Assembly (NCBI GenBank): GCA_963780815.1 | Contig: CAWADG010000006.1 | Coordinates: 62,001 to 126,000, forward strand | DNA length: 64,000 nt | Source of the DNA: VRUE01 sp963780815 | GTDB taxonomy: Bacteria; Actinomycetota; Thermoleophilia; Solirubrobacterales; 70-9 | Reading direction: 5' to 3' | Shown: in pieces, positions 52,401 to 60,875 of the stretch | How the letters are laid out: the number at the start of each line of letters is the position of its first letter | Position numbering within the stretch: the first letter of the stretch is position 1 | The notes under the pieces: model-generated | Told to the model about the DNA's origin: nothing | Seen by the model: only the letters and a program-made list of their open reading frames with translations | Database searches by the model: none | Program-made: the position numbers and the translations under genes

Positions 52401-53455
52401 AAAGTGGAGGCACGCTGACGCGGCTGTCGCAGGGGAACGGCGCCGGCAATGACACCTCATGCGGCCCCTCATGGGCCGGCAGCGCGGGATGTGGAGCCAT
52501 TCCACTGACGACCGAACGCGGAAATCCGTTCGGGTTCGTCAGCGTTCCCGCGATAGACGACTACATCGCGAGCAACTCCGGCGATGCATACTTCTATTCG
52601 CCGGAATCGCTCGATCCCGAACGGCCCGGTATCAAGGATGCTCGGAATCTCTACGTCTACCGGAACGGTGCCGCGCGCCTCGTCGCGACGCTTGATCCCG
52701 GGACCGAGATCGACCGGATGCAGATCTCTCCGGATGGCGCCCATGCCGGCTTCCTGACGGCTGCGAATCTGACCGGCTACGACAGCCATGGCTATCGGGA
52801 GATGTATGCGTACGACGCAGACACCAGCTCCCTGCTCTGCGCCTCATGCCGACCAGATGGTCTTCCGCCCACCGCGAGCGTCACGGCCGGCCAGAGCGGG
52901 CCCTTCATGTCGAACGACGGACGGGTGTTCTTTAACACGAAAGATTCGCTCGTTGCGAGGGACGTCGACGAAGGAATCATCGATGTCTACGAGTTCGTGG
53001 GCGGGCGGCCGCAGCTGATCAGTTCGGGAACTGGATCCCGTGATTTCACGGGCGGCAGTGCGGTCCAGAACATTCTCGAACTCCCGAAAGCGCGGACGGG
53101 GCTCGAGTCGGTCAGCGCCGACGGAACTGATGTGTACTTCTCTACATACGACAGCCTGGTGCCGCAGGACCACAACGGCGCCTTCATCAAGTTCTACGAT
53201 GCACGTACCGGCGGCGGCTTCGATTCGGCCCCCGAATTCGCGCCGTGCGCCGCTGCCGACGAGTGCCACGGCCCCGGCAATCCGACTCCCGCTGTGCAGG
53301 GGATCGGAACGGAAGGTGAACTCGGCGCCACCGGCAACGCGCGGCCGCCGTCTTCCAAGAAGGGCAAGCACGGCAGGGGACATAAGAAGAAGCGTCACGG
53401 GCGGCGGCACGGCAGGCGCCATGGCAACGGTGACGGGGGACGGAGCCGTGGTTAG
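49430..53455 (+). CDS. Cassette 2 protein B: giant secreted NHL/FN3/PD40-like protein
   Basis: The 1341-residue exported protein has a signal peptide (RLLRALLAAASFLLISWALLAASASAA), an NHL-like region (~35-360), three FN3-like modules (~360-660), and the junction CPNGHVRQQTGSSYLPDCRAYELVS. The long PD40-like propeller contains MTRNGSKVIFDSARQLTSDDTDHSLDIYRW, CASC (52838-52849) and AADECHGPG. The tail is Lys/Arg/His/Gly-rich. It corresponds to the 1398-residue protein at 21070. C follows after a 28-nt gap with its own strong ribosome site. No catalytic motif; probably a surface-exposed or released binding protein. Confidence 0.8.
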   Translation: MNHQRSRLLRALLAAASFLLISWALLAASASAALTHPFASQFATSCEPGDIDDIAVEETNGYVYVACGAFLGEGYGSRVIRRFHLNGTPAPFTASEPYLEGNKILYNPAAFDHDIGYGFVNHIAVDNSGGSNNGAFIMLGDKSQGGTLAFFKPSGEWYAELPVYLNVCVCGVDVGSNGHIYVGVSNRIAEYDEGFHELGRIYNDFGGGNGDEYVKADSTGAVWYASATFGLGGGSELRKVEHTAFGPYFNVLHQADAEELGLPFAPEPSPFVFPDPFVVDNVRGFDVDPTDDDILVNRGNRVEVFSNGDAEELAYKDGPNFGEGTLTGSSQTLAITDSREVYVAQGDNIVKFASGQILPDMVTRSPEIDDVGHTEAVVTGRVDRSGGPEITTCEFEYGTSQSYGNSVPCTSTETLPYSGSSTEVTATLPGLATGTAYSYRVHAGNANGTNNGVNRTVTPVAVVKLHTKPATGLEPHHATLNGSFDPDNSDTNYYFEYGLDAEYGQRTQMADAGSTPGVKDVAVDLDGLPSGKTFHYRVVAVNELGTTYGTDESFRTASPPDVAGVTATEVLNGTATLNARIAPTGYDTTYQFEYGTTPSYGSVVPQPDEDIGAGVGSQAVSQHIADLQSDVTYHFRVVATNQWGTRVSPDTTFDFAPPSCPNGHVRQQTGSSYLPDCRAYELVSPENAGSILMQPSDAIWGVSLSSGCAGTGCLVRYGNLWTVNTGLATSPARFTFYAGWGGIEGLYGTNSVFDLYMATRTNTGWVTTLPGSTGKEALLAARHRCSDSMEMCIDHNDGDPIYHYESVPVETQAGLYNWKGQRMGVLPTNVNSVPGGGHEIGNQYGDEALSGDFAHFAFSKLNYAFAPGGVVGAPGSAYDNQIADKTVTIISKTSAGSDIPQERANAPREYIEFPAISGDGSHILMQVKGVDGPVHLYLRVDDAITYDITQGDAKFIGMTRNGSKVIFDSARQLTSDDTDHSLDIYRWEEGESGGTLTRLSQGNGAGNDTSCGPSWAGSAGCGAIPLTTERGNPFGFVSVPAIDDYIASNSGDAYFYSPESLDPERPGIKDARNLYVYRNGAARLVATLDPGTEIDRMQISPDGAHAGFLTAANLTGYDSHGYREMYAYDADTSSLLCASCRPDGLPPTASVTAGQSGPFMSNDGRVFFNTKDSLVARDVDEGIIDVYEFVGGRPQLISSGTGSRDFTGGSAVQNILELPKARTGLESVSADGTDVYFSTYDSLVPQDHNGAFIKFYDARTGGGFDSAPEFAPCAAADECHGPGNPTPAVQGIGTEGELGATGNARPPSSKKGKHGRGHKKKRHGRRHGRRHGNGDGGRSRG

Positions 53456-53483
53456 CCCCAGGAGCTACAAGGAGGCGGAAAGC

Positions 53484-56273
53484 ATGGGGTCGAGTCATTT
53501 GAACGCGCTTGCTCGGCGGCCGGGGCGGTCAGGGCTGGCGCCGGCCGTCTGCGCGATCCTGATCGCGATGGCGGCAATGGTGACCGTGTTTGCCGCACCG
53601 GCTTCGGCCGCCACCGGAATCGACGAACTGACGGCGTCGACGAGCACGACCCAGGCCGGCGGGCATCCGAATGCCCACTTTTCCATCACCTACAAATTCC
53701 GCTTGGACGAACCCGCAGATCCATGCTATTGCGACGATCCTCGACAGGTTTCATTTCACTTTCCAACCGGCTTCATCGGCGACCCCCACGCTGCGCCCAA
53801 ATGTGACCTGAGCGCCTTCAGCGTGGCCAACTGCCCGGTTGAGTCGCAGATAGGGATGGTCGAAGCGGGCGAACCGGAAACCGGATTCACTTTTCACATG
53901 CCGCTTTACAACCTGGTCACCCATCCAGATCAGGCAGGCCAGGTCGGGTTCATCTTCCCTCTCGTCGGATTCCCCGTGCTGATCGACCTCTCGGGGCGAA
54001 CGGAGAGTGACTATGGACTCGACTCGGTCAGCGCACCGATCGTCCACGTCCTCATGTTCCCCCGGCTCGGGTTCGAACTCTGGGGGGTACCAGCAGATCC
54101 GGTGAACGACTTCTACAGATTCATCACGCCGCTGCAGAGCTTTGGGGAATGTGGTGTCCTTGCGGCTTGCGGTGACGGAACGGTCTCTGGGATCGGCTCG
54201 AACTCCACTCCGGCGGCGTATCTCCAGAACCCAACCACATGCGGAGAATCGTTGACGTTCAGCGCCGATCTCGAATACTACAACGGGGATGAGTACCACG
54301 CCGAAACACCTTGGCCGCCGACCACCGGCTGCGATCAGCTGAACTTCAATCCAAGCCTCTCGGCGACCCCGACGACCAGTGAGGCCGACACGGCGTCGGG
54401 AGTGGATGTCGACCTGAAGGTGCCGCAGGGTCTCAGCCCTACCACTCCGTCGGCATCGGAGATCCGTACAAGCCGAGTCACCCTGCCCGAGGGGTTCTCG
54501 ATCAACCCCAACGCCGCGGACGGCAAGGTCGCTTGCGCTGACGACCAGACCGGGATCGGAACGCGCGGGCCTGCCAGATGCCCGGAGTCGGCAAAGATCG
54601 GCACTCTTTCCATTGACGTCGCGTCGCTTCCCGAACCGATCGACGGTGGGATGTACCTGGGGCAGCCCCTGCCCGGCGAACAGTATCGGCTCGTTCTTGC
54701 GGCGGACGGGGCCGGCACCCACGTGAAGCTCCCGGGAACGGTCGATGCCGACCCACACACCGGACAGCTCGTCATCGAATTCAAGGACCTTCCGCAGCAG
54801 CCGCTGCAGGAGCTCGCCATGCACATCTTCGGATCGGAGAGGAGTCTGCTGGCAACACCTACTCGGTGTGGCACCTATCCAGTCGTGAGCGAATTCGTTC
54901 CATGGAACGGCGCCCTGACGAACCAGAATTCAACCAGCTACTTCACCATCGAATCCGGCCCGAACGGCACCCCCTGTCCGGGTGCACACCGGCCCTTCAA
55001 CCCGTCGCTCGCGGCAGGCACCGAAAACCCGACTGCGGGTAAGCATACCCCGTTCACCCTCCGGCTGAATCGAGAAGATGGCGACCAGAACATCACCGGT
55101 GTCTCGGTGAAGACACCCTCTGGTTTCGCGGCGACACTCAGAGGAATTCCGTACTGTCCGCAGGCGGCCCTGGATCTGCTTTCCAATCCGAGCTACTCGG
55201 GCCTTGTCGAGCGGGCCACACCCGCCTGTCCGGCCGCAAGTCAGGTCGGCACCGCGGTCGCTGCTGCGGGAGCCGGCACGCATCCGCTCTACAGTTCGGG
55301 AAGGGTCTATCTGGCGGGCCCGTACAAAGGGGCGCCGCTTAGCCTGGTCGTGGCGGTACCGGCCCTGGCGGGACCGTATGACCTCGGCACGGTGGCGGTG
55401 AGGGTGGCGATCAGCGTGAATCCGGTCAGCGTGCAGGTTACGGCCGTGTCCGATCCGATCCCCCAGATCCTCGAAGGGGTCCCGCTCCGACTGCGAAAGA
55501 TCCAGGTCGATCTCGACCGTCCTGGTTTCACGATCAACCCGACCAACTGCGACCCCTTCTCGGTGGAAGCTGCGATCTCGGGCGATGAGGGAGCGATTGC
55601 CAACGAGAGCACGCATTTTCAGGTGGGCAACTGCAGCGAACTCCCATTCGGTCCGAAGCTCGCGCTGAAGCTTCGTGGCTCGACCAAGCACACCGGCCAC
55701 CCAGCTCTCCAGGCTGTGCTGAGAACCGGCGAAGGGGAAGCCAATCTGCAACGGGCAGTCGTGACGATGCCTCACGTCGAGCTCCTCGACAACGGGCACA
55801 TCGGGACTGTGTGTACCAGAGCGCTGTTCGCGGAAGGCGCATGTCCGGCCGGATCCCTGCTTGGCTATGCAACGGCCTTCACCCCTCTTCTCGACGAACC
55901 GCTGAGCGGTGCCGTCTACCTCAGGTCGTCGGATCACAAGCTGCCGGATCTTGTCGCCGACCTGAGGGGTCAGTTCCACGTCGAGCTGGTCGGCCGCATA
56001 GATGCGGTCAAGGGTGGCCGCCTCCGCTCGACCTTCTCGTCCATTCCCGATATCGCGGTCGACAAATTTGTTCTCAGCCTGCAGGGCGGGAAGAAGGGAC
56101 TGCTGGTCAACAGCGAGGACCTCTGCGAGTCCGAGCGGACCGCGGCGGTCAAGCTGATTGGTCAAAACGGGGTGCAGACGACCCCCAAGACAAATCTGCG
56201 GACGGAATGCCCTGGAAAGGCCTCCCGAAAGCGCGACCAAGGGCTCCCCAACCGATCGAGAACAGTGCGGTAG
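53484..56273 (+). CDS. Cassette 2 protein C: secreted TQAGGHP-family protein
   Basis: The 929-residue protein starts at ATG 53484 with AAGGAGG 8 nt before it; the open frame upstream is the 3' end of B in another frame. A signal peptide (to about ASAA) precedes STTQAGGHPNAHFSITYKF and the four Cys-pair modules (KCDLSAFSVANCPVESQIG; ACADDQ...RCPESAKIGT; YCPQAA...ACPAASQVGT; VCTRALFAEGACPAGSLLGY). It ends in a basic tail. It corresponds to the protein at 25259. D starts 3 nt after the stop. Function unknown. Confidence 0.8.
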   Translation: MGSSHLNALARRPGRSGLAPAVCAILIAMAAMVTVFAAPASAATGIDELTASTSTTQAGGHPNAHFSITYKFRLDEPADPCYCDDPRQVSFHFPTGFIGDPHAAPKCDLSAFSVANCPVESQIGMVEAGEPETGFTFHMPLYNLVTHPDQAGQVGFIFPLVGFPVLIDLSGRTESDYGLDSVSAPIVHVLMFPRLGFELWGVPADPVNDFYRFITPLQSFGECGVLAACGDGTVSGIGSNSTPAAYLQNPTTCGESLTFSADLEYYNGDEYHAETPWPPTTGCDQLNFNPSLSATPTTSEADTASGVDVDLKVPQGLSPTTPSASEIRTSRVTLPEGFSINPNAADGKVACADDQTGIGTRGPARCPESAKIGTLSIDVASLPEPIDGGMYLGQPLPGEQYRLVLAADGAGTHVKLPGTVDADPHTGQLVIEFKDLPQQPLQELAMHIFGSERSLLATPTRCGTYPVVSEFVPWNGALTNQNSTSYFTIESGPNGTPCPGAHRPFNPSLAAGTENPTAGKHTPFTLRLNREDGDQNITGVSVKTPSGFAATLRGIPYCPQAALDLLSNPSYSGLVERATPACPAASQVGTAVAAAGAGTHPLYSSGRVYLAGPYKGAPLSLVVAVPALAGPYDLGTVAVRVAISVNPVSVQVTAVSDPIPQILEGVPLRLRKIQVDLDRPGFTINPTNCDPFSVEAAISGDEGAIANESTHFQVGNCSELPFGPKLALKLRGSTKHTGHPALQAVLRTGEGEANLQRAVVTMPHVELLDNGHIGTVCTRALFAEGACPAGSLLGYATAFTPLLDEPLSGAVYLRSSDHKLPDLVADLRGQFHVELVGRIDAVKGGRLRSTFSSIPDIAVDKFVLSLQGGKKGLLVNSEDLCESERTAAVKLIGQNGVQTTPKTNLRTECPGKASRKRDQGLPNRSRTVR

Positions 56274-56276
56274 ACG

Positions 56277-59200
56277 ATGGTGACTGTGAGGAAAAGGTCC
56301 AAAGCGATGCTGAGAGAACTTTCATATGGTCCAGCCACCAGGTTTACGGGAGTCGGCTCGATGGCCGCGGGCCTTTGTGCGCTGTCGATGTTGCTCCTCC
56401 CGGCGCCGGCCACTGCTGAAACGGTCGAACTGACGAAGTACAACGGTACGTATCCGACCGGCTCGATCAACGGAAGCGATGCGGTGGGAATCGAATCCCC
56501 AACCTTCCAAAATGGCTCGCTCCAGAAGATCGATATCAACCAATCGAGCGGTGACATTCTCGCGGCGTCCAGTGCCTTTCCGGAACGGATCTACAAGTTC
56601 AACGAAAGCGGCGCGTCGACGGTCTTCGGAGCCCTGGCGCCGAAGACGGTGATCAGCCCTCAAAGCTTCGGCTACTACGGTGACCTCGAGATCGACAACT
56701 CGGGAACGGCAAGCCAGGGCCAGTTCTACGCCTTTCCCGAGTACGGCCCGATCCATGGATACCTCCCATCTGGCGCGCCCATTGAAGGCGGGGGATACCC
56801 GATCGAAGAAACCGGTGACGTGTGTGGAGCGGCAGTCGGGCCGAATGGGCACTTCTGGCGCGACAAGTACAACCAGGGAATCATCGAGTATGACGCGATG
56901 GGAATCGCAACCGGCACGGTTGTCAACCCGAGCCCGGGCAGCTTCTGTGACTTCGATATGGACTCCCAGGGAAACTTCTACACCCTGGCTCCCTATTACT
57001 CGGCTGCGGTCCTCAAATACAGCCCCACCGGCGAATATCTAGGGGAAATCGATCCCGGTCCCGCCACCGCGGTCGCGATCGACCTATCGAACGACGACAT
57101 TTACGTCGACGAGGGAAACAGCATCAAACACTACACGCCGACCGGTGGCCTCCTGGATACCTTCGGCCAGCCGGATGAACCTGCGTACCCAGGACTCAGC
57201 AACTCGCGAGGGATTGCTGTCAATGAACATACGCACACCGTCTACGCGGCGAACAACAGGAGCCCTTCGACCATAGACAGCTTCTCGCCGACTGGGCCGA
57301 TCAAGATACCGACGGTCAGCACAGGCGTTCCCGATGTGGGGCCGACCAGCGCCGTCCTCCATGGAGTCGTGGATCCAGACGGAATCGACACGACCGATTG
57401 CGAGTTCGAATGGGGGGCGACCTCGCTCTACGGTCACACTGAAGAATGTGCCGAGGGCAAGGTCTTCGGCGGAGCGAGCGGCGCCAACGAAGTTTCTGTT
57501 GCCGTAGGAGGGCTGGCGAAGGGAAGCACCTATCACTTCAGGCTGACGGCAGCCAACGCAAACGGCGTTATCTCGAAGGGCGCGGACCACGCGTTTACCG
57601 CCTCCGGCCCGCCCATGGTTGTGGAAGCCGGTGTCTCGAAGGTGAATACTGACGGAGTGCAATTCAGCCTCACGGTCGATCCCAACGGCGGGATGACCAG
57701 CTATCACATCGAGTACGGCACGGAAGCCGGCGTCTACGGAGCAACGACGCCGTCACCGGACGAGCAGCTCGAAACGAATGATGCCGCCGAAAGCTTCACC
57801 CAGGTCGTGACCGGCCTCACGGCGGACACCGTCTATCACTACCGAATCGTCGCCCACAACGACGCCGGCACAACGAACGGGCCTGATCAGACGTTCAGGA
57901 CATTTCCGCCTCCCCCGGCGACCGACCCCTGTGAGAACGCACTGGTGCGGAAGCAGACGGGCGCAGCTTTGGTGCCGGATTGCCGGGCATACGAGCTTGT
58001 GTCTGCAGCCGAGCAGGGCGGTTATGACGTGGAATCCGATCTCCTGCCGGGCCAGGCGCCACTCGATGCCCGTCCCGACGCGCGGGACAAGGTGCTCTAC
58101 TCATTCCACTATGGTGCTTTGCCGATCGGTGGGAGCCCGACGAACTATGGCCACGATCCATACGTGGCCACCAGGGGTGCTGACGGATGGACGACGAAGT
58201 ACGTCGGCCTGCCTGCGAATGGGTTTCCTTCCACCGAACCGTACGGTTCGCCCCTGGCCGGCTCTGATGCCTACCTCGAAGATTTCGCGTTCGCCGGTAG
58301 TCAGATCTGCAATCCGTGCTTCGAAGACGGCTCGAGCAACATCCCGCTGCGCTTGGCTGACGGCGGCTTGGTCAAGGGCATGGCCGGATCCCTGAATCCG
58401 GCGGCCAATCCCGTCGGTGAGGCACGGAAGCACTTCTCGGACGACGGCTCCCACTTCATCTTTGCTTCAGACCAGCAGTTCGAGGCGTCCGCAAACAGCG
58501 GCAGCATGTGGATCTATGACCGCGATCTGGGCTCGGACACCACACAGTTAGTCTCCACGCTTCCCAACGGCACGCCGATCACCGGCGAAGTAGCCGAGCT
58601 GGATGTGTCCTCGGACGGCAGCCGTGTCCTGATCGGCAAGGTTGTCGGCGAGGACGCCGCTGGGAACCGGTACTACGACCTCTTTATGCATGTCGGCAAC
58701 AGTCCGAATTCCATCAAGGTGCTCGAAAGCGCCAGCGGTGCCATCTACAACGGGATGACGGACGACGGCGGAAAGGTCTTCTTCACCACCCCGGATCCTG
58801 TGGTCACCGCCGAAGACCAGGACACCGACGAAAGCGCCGATCTCTTCCGGGCCGACCTCGGCCAATCCAGCGCCACCGTTCACCGGGTATCGACCGGCAC
58901 GGAAGGCACGGGCAACACCGATTCCTGTGAACCGATCACCAACTGGAATGTCGTCTCGGGCGGCCCCGATTGCAGCACGGTGGCCTTTGCCGGCGGTGCT
59001 GGCGTGGCATCCGGAAGCGGCACCGTCTTCTTCGTCAGCCCCGAGAAGCTTGACGGTTCGGCCAACGGAGTCGCGGGGCAGCCGAACCTGTATCTGGCAC
59101 AGCCAGGTCAGCCGCCCCATTTCGTCGCAACGATTGATTCGAGCCTCGTCAAGCCCGGACCGCAGCCGCCCGAACACCCCGTTGTCGATGCGAGCTTCGG

Positions 59201-60875
59201 GAACGGTTTTGAAACCCCGGAAGGCGTCGCAGTCGATCAATCCAGTGGAGATGTCTACGTTCCCGAGCTCGAAAGCGGAACGGTCTACCGGCTCCTGCCG
59301 AACGGCGAACCCCACAACTTCACGGCAGGCCCCGATGCCGGCACAAACGAACTCACTGGGTTCAGCTGGGCGATCGAAGGAACAGCGCAGGTTGCCATAG
59401 ACAATTCCGGAGGAGCCACGGATGGGGATATCTACGTGGTGAGCGCGGCCTGCTGTTTCGAAAGCAGAGTCGACGTCTTCGCACCCAGCGGTGCACATTT
59501 GGGAACCCTCACAGGGAGCGGGGACGCCGACGGTGAATTCGGGCTTGCCTGTGGGGTTGCCGTTGATCAGTCGAATGGCTCGCTGTATATCGGCGACTAC
59601 TTCGGCCATGTATGGAGATACACCCCAGGGGCAGACCCCGTGACCGAGGCCGACTACTCCGGCGCGGTGGCAACCGGTTCATTTTCGGGCACCTGTGATG
59701 TTGCGGCGAACGCGGGTCGGGTCTACGTCGGGCATATCGAAGGTGAAAGAGCTCTCGGTGCCTATTCCGCATCAGAATTCACAACAGGGACGCCGCCTGA
59801 ACCAACGCCTGAATTATTCACGACTGAAGTTACGGCCGTGTCGACCGATCCAGCAACAGGCGACGTGTATGCCGATACCGGGACGATTGTCAAAGTCTTT
59901 GACTCGACCGGCGTGCCGGTTGCGACCTTGGGTGGCGCGCTCTCGAGCTCGACCGGCGTCGCGGTGAGGGCAAGCAACCACCATGTTTTTGCTACGAGCG
60001 GAAAGCAATCGATCACCGAGTTCGGCTATGTCATTCCGCCTTACCAGCCAATCGATCAGCAAGGTGTGGTCGACGGCGTGCAGCGCACGGCAACCCACAG
60101 TTTCGGAGACTTTCAGGTCACGCCTAATGGTGACTATGCGGCGTTCGAATCGCTTTTGCCATTGACGGGGGCTGCTAATCATGGCAACAACGAGATCTAT
60201 CGGTATGAATCCGACGGCGATGAACTTGAATGCGTGTCGTGTGGCCCAAGCAATGCGGTCGATACCGAACTCGCGGACTTCGGCCTAAATCTGGCAGAGG
60301 ACGGGCGGATGTTCTTCACCACGGCAGAACAGTTCGTCCTACGCGACACCAATGAAAAGGACGATGTGTACGAGTTTGCGAACGGGAATACGCAGATCGT
60401 CTCTCTGGGTACCGGTCCGGCAGATTCCGGGCTGGTGACGACGAGCTCCAGTGGCAGGGACGTCTATTTCTTCACTCGCGACACGCTGGCGCCGCAGGAT
60501 AGGAACGGATCCCTGATGAAGATCTACGATGCGCGAGAAGGCGGGGGCTTTCTTGTCTCCAGACCCCTCCAGCCCTGTGCGGCCTCGGACGAGTGCCATG
60601 GGCCCGGAACGCAGGCTCCTCCGCCTCCGCCCATCAATACCTTCAAGGGATCGGGTAGATCAAGCGAACCCGTCGCGGACTGCGCGGCAATCCGGCATCG
60701 CGCGAAGCGAGCTTCAAGCGAAGCGAAGCAGCTGCGTGAAAAGGCGGGAGCGGCATCGACCTCACAGCGGGCACGCAGGCTCCGCGTCAAGGCTCAGCGC
60801 CTTGAAAAGGAGGCGAAGCAGTTCGAGAGGCGGGCCCGAACCTGCAGCGCATCGAACAGTGGGAGGGGCATATGA
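56277..60875 (+). CDS. Cassette 2 protein D: giant secreted NHL/FN3/PD40-like protein
   Basis: This 1532-residue intact counterpart of the frameshifted gene at 28015 has a signal peptide (~1-44, ending ATA-ET), an NHL-like propeller (~50-345) and two FN3-like modules (~345-545). After CENALVRKQTGAALVPDCRAYELVS comes the first half of a PD40-like propeller (~565-955). A second NHL-like domain (~965-1230; GFETPEGVAVDQSSGDVYVPELESGTVYRLLPNGE) and the rest of the PD40-like part follow, with CVSC (near 60231) and AASDECHGPG. The tail (nt 60678-60872) is a Cys-bounded Arg/Ala/Lys helix like that of protein A of this cassette. The stop overlaps the ATG of E (ATGA). Confidence 0.8.
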   Translation: MVTVRKRSKAMLRELSYGPATRFTGVGSMAAGLCALSMLLLPAPATAETVELTKYNGTYPTGSINGSDAVGIESPTFQNGSLQKIDINQSSGDILAASSAFPERIYKFNESGASTVFGALAPKTVISPQSFGYYGDLEIDNSGTASQGQFYAFPEYGPIHGYLPSGAPIEGGGYPIEETGDVCGAAVGPNGHFWRDKYNQGIIEYDAMGIATGTVVNPSPGSFCDFDMDSQGNFYTLAPYYSAAVLKYSPTGEYLGEIDPGPATAVAIDLSNDDIYVDEGNSIKHYTPTGGLLDTFGQPDEPAYPGLSNSRGIAVNEHTHTVYAANNRSPSTIDSFSPTGPIKIPTVSTGVPDVGPTSAVLHGVVDPDGIDTTDCEFEWGATSLYGHTEECAEGKVFGGASGANEVSVAVGGLAKGSTYHFRLTAANANGVISKGADHAFTASGPPMVVEAGVSKVNTDGVQFSLTVDPNGGMTSYHIEYGTEAGVYGATTPSPDEQLETNDAAESFTQVVTGLTADTVYHYRIVAHNDAGTTNGPDQTFRTFPPPPATDPCENALVRKQTGAALVPDCRAYELVSAAEQGGYDVESDLLPGQAPLDARPDARDKVLYSFHYGALPIGGSPTNYGHDPYVATRGADGWTTKYVGLPANGFPSTEPYGSPLAGSDAYLEDFAFAGSQICNPCFEDGSSNIPLRLADGGLVKGMAGSLNPAANPVGEARKHFSDDGSHFIFASDQQFEASANSGSMWIYDRDLGSDTTQLVSTLPNGTPITGEVAELDVSSDGSRVLIGKVVGEDAAGNRYYDLFMHVGNSPNSIKVLESASGAIYNGMTDDGGKVFFTTPDPVVTAEDQDTDESADLFRADLGQSSATVHRVSTGTEGTGNTDSCEPITNWNVVSGGPDCSTVAFAGGAGVASGSGTVFFVSPEKLDGSANGVAGQPNLYLAQPGQPPHFVATIDSSLVKPGPQPPEHPVVDASFGNGFETPEGVAVDQSSGDVYVPELESGTVYRLLPNGEPHNFTAGPDAGTNELTGFSWAIEGTAQVAIDNSGGATDGDIYVVSAACCFESRVDVFAPSGAHLGTLTGSGDADGEFGLACGVAVDQSNGSLYIGDYFGHVWRYTPGADPVTEADYSGAVATGSFSGTCDVAANAGRVYVGHIEGERALGAYSASEFTTGTPPEPTPELFTTEVTAVSTDPATGDVYADTGTIVKVFDSTGVPVATLGGALSSSTGVAVRASNHHVFATSGKQSITEFGYVIPPYQPIDQQGVVDGVQRTATHSFGDFQVTPNGDYAAFESLLPLTGAANHGNNEIYRYESDGDELECVSCGPSNAVDTELADFGLNLAEDGRMFFTTAEQFVLRDTNEKDDVYEFANGNTQIVSLGTGPADSGLVTTSSSGRDVYFFTRDTLAPQDRNGSLMKIYDAREGGGFLVSRPLQPCAASDECHGPGTQAPPPPPINTFKGSGRSSEPVADCAAIRHRAKRASSEAKQLREKAGAASTSQRARRLRVKAQRLEKEAKQFERRARTCSASNSGRGI

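Noticed and set aside
53040..53483. Upstream extension of cassette 2 protein C
   Set aside because: It runs through the 3' end of gene B in another frame; a signal peptide and strong ribosome site mark ATG 53484.
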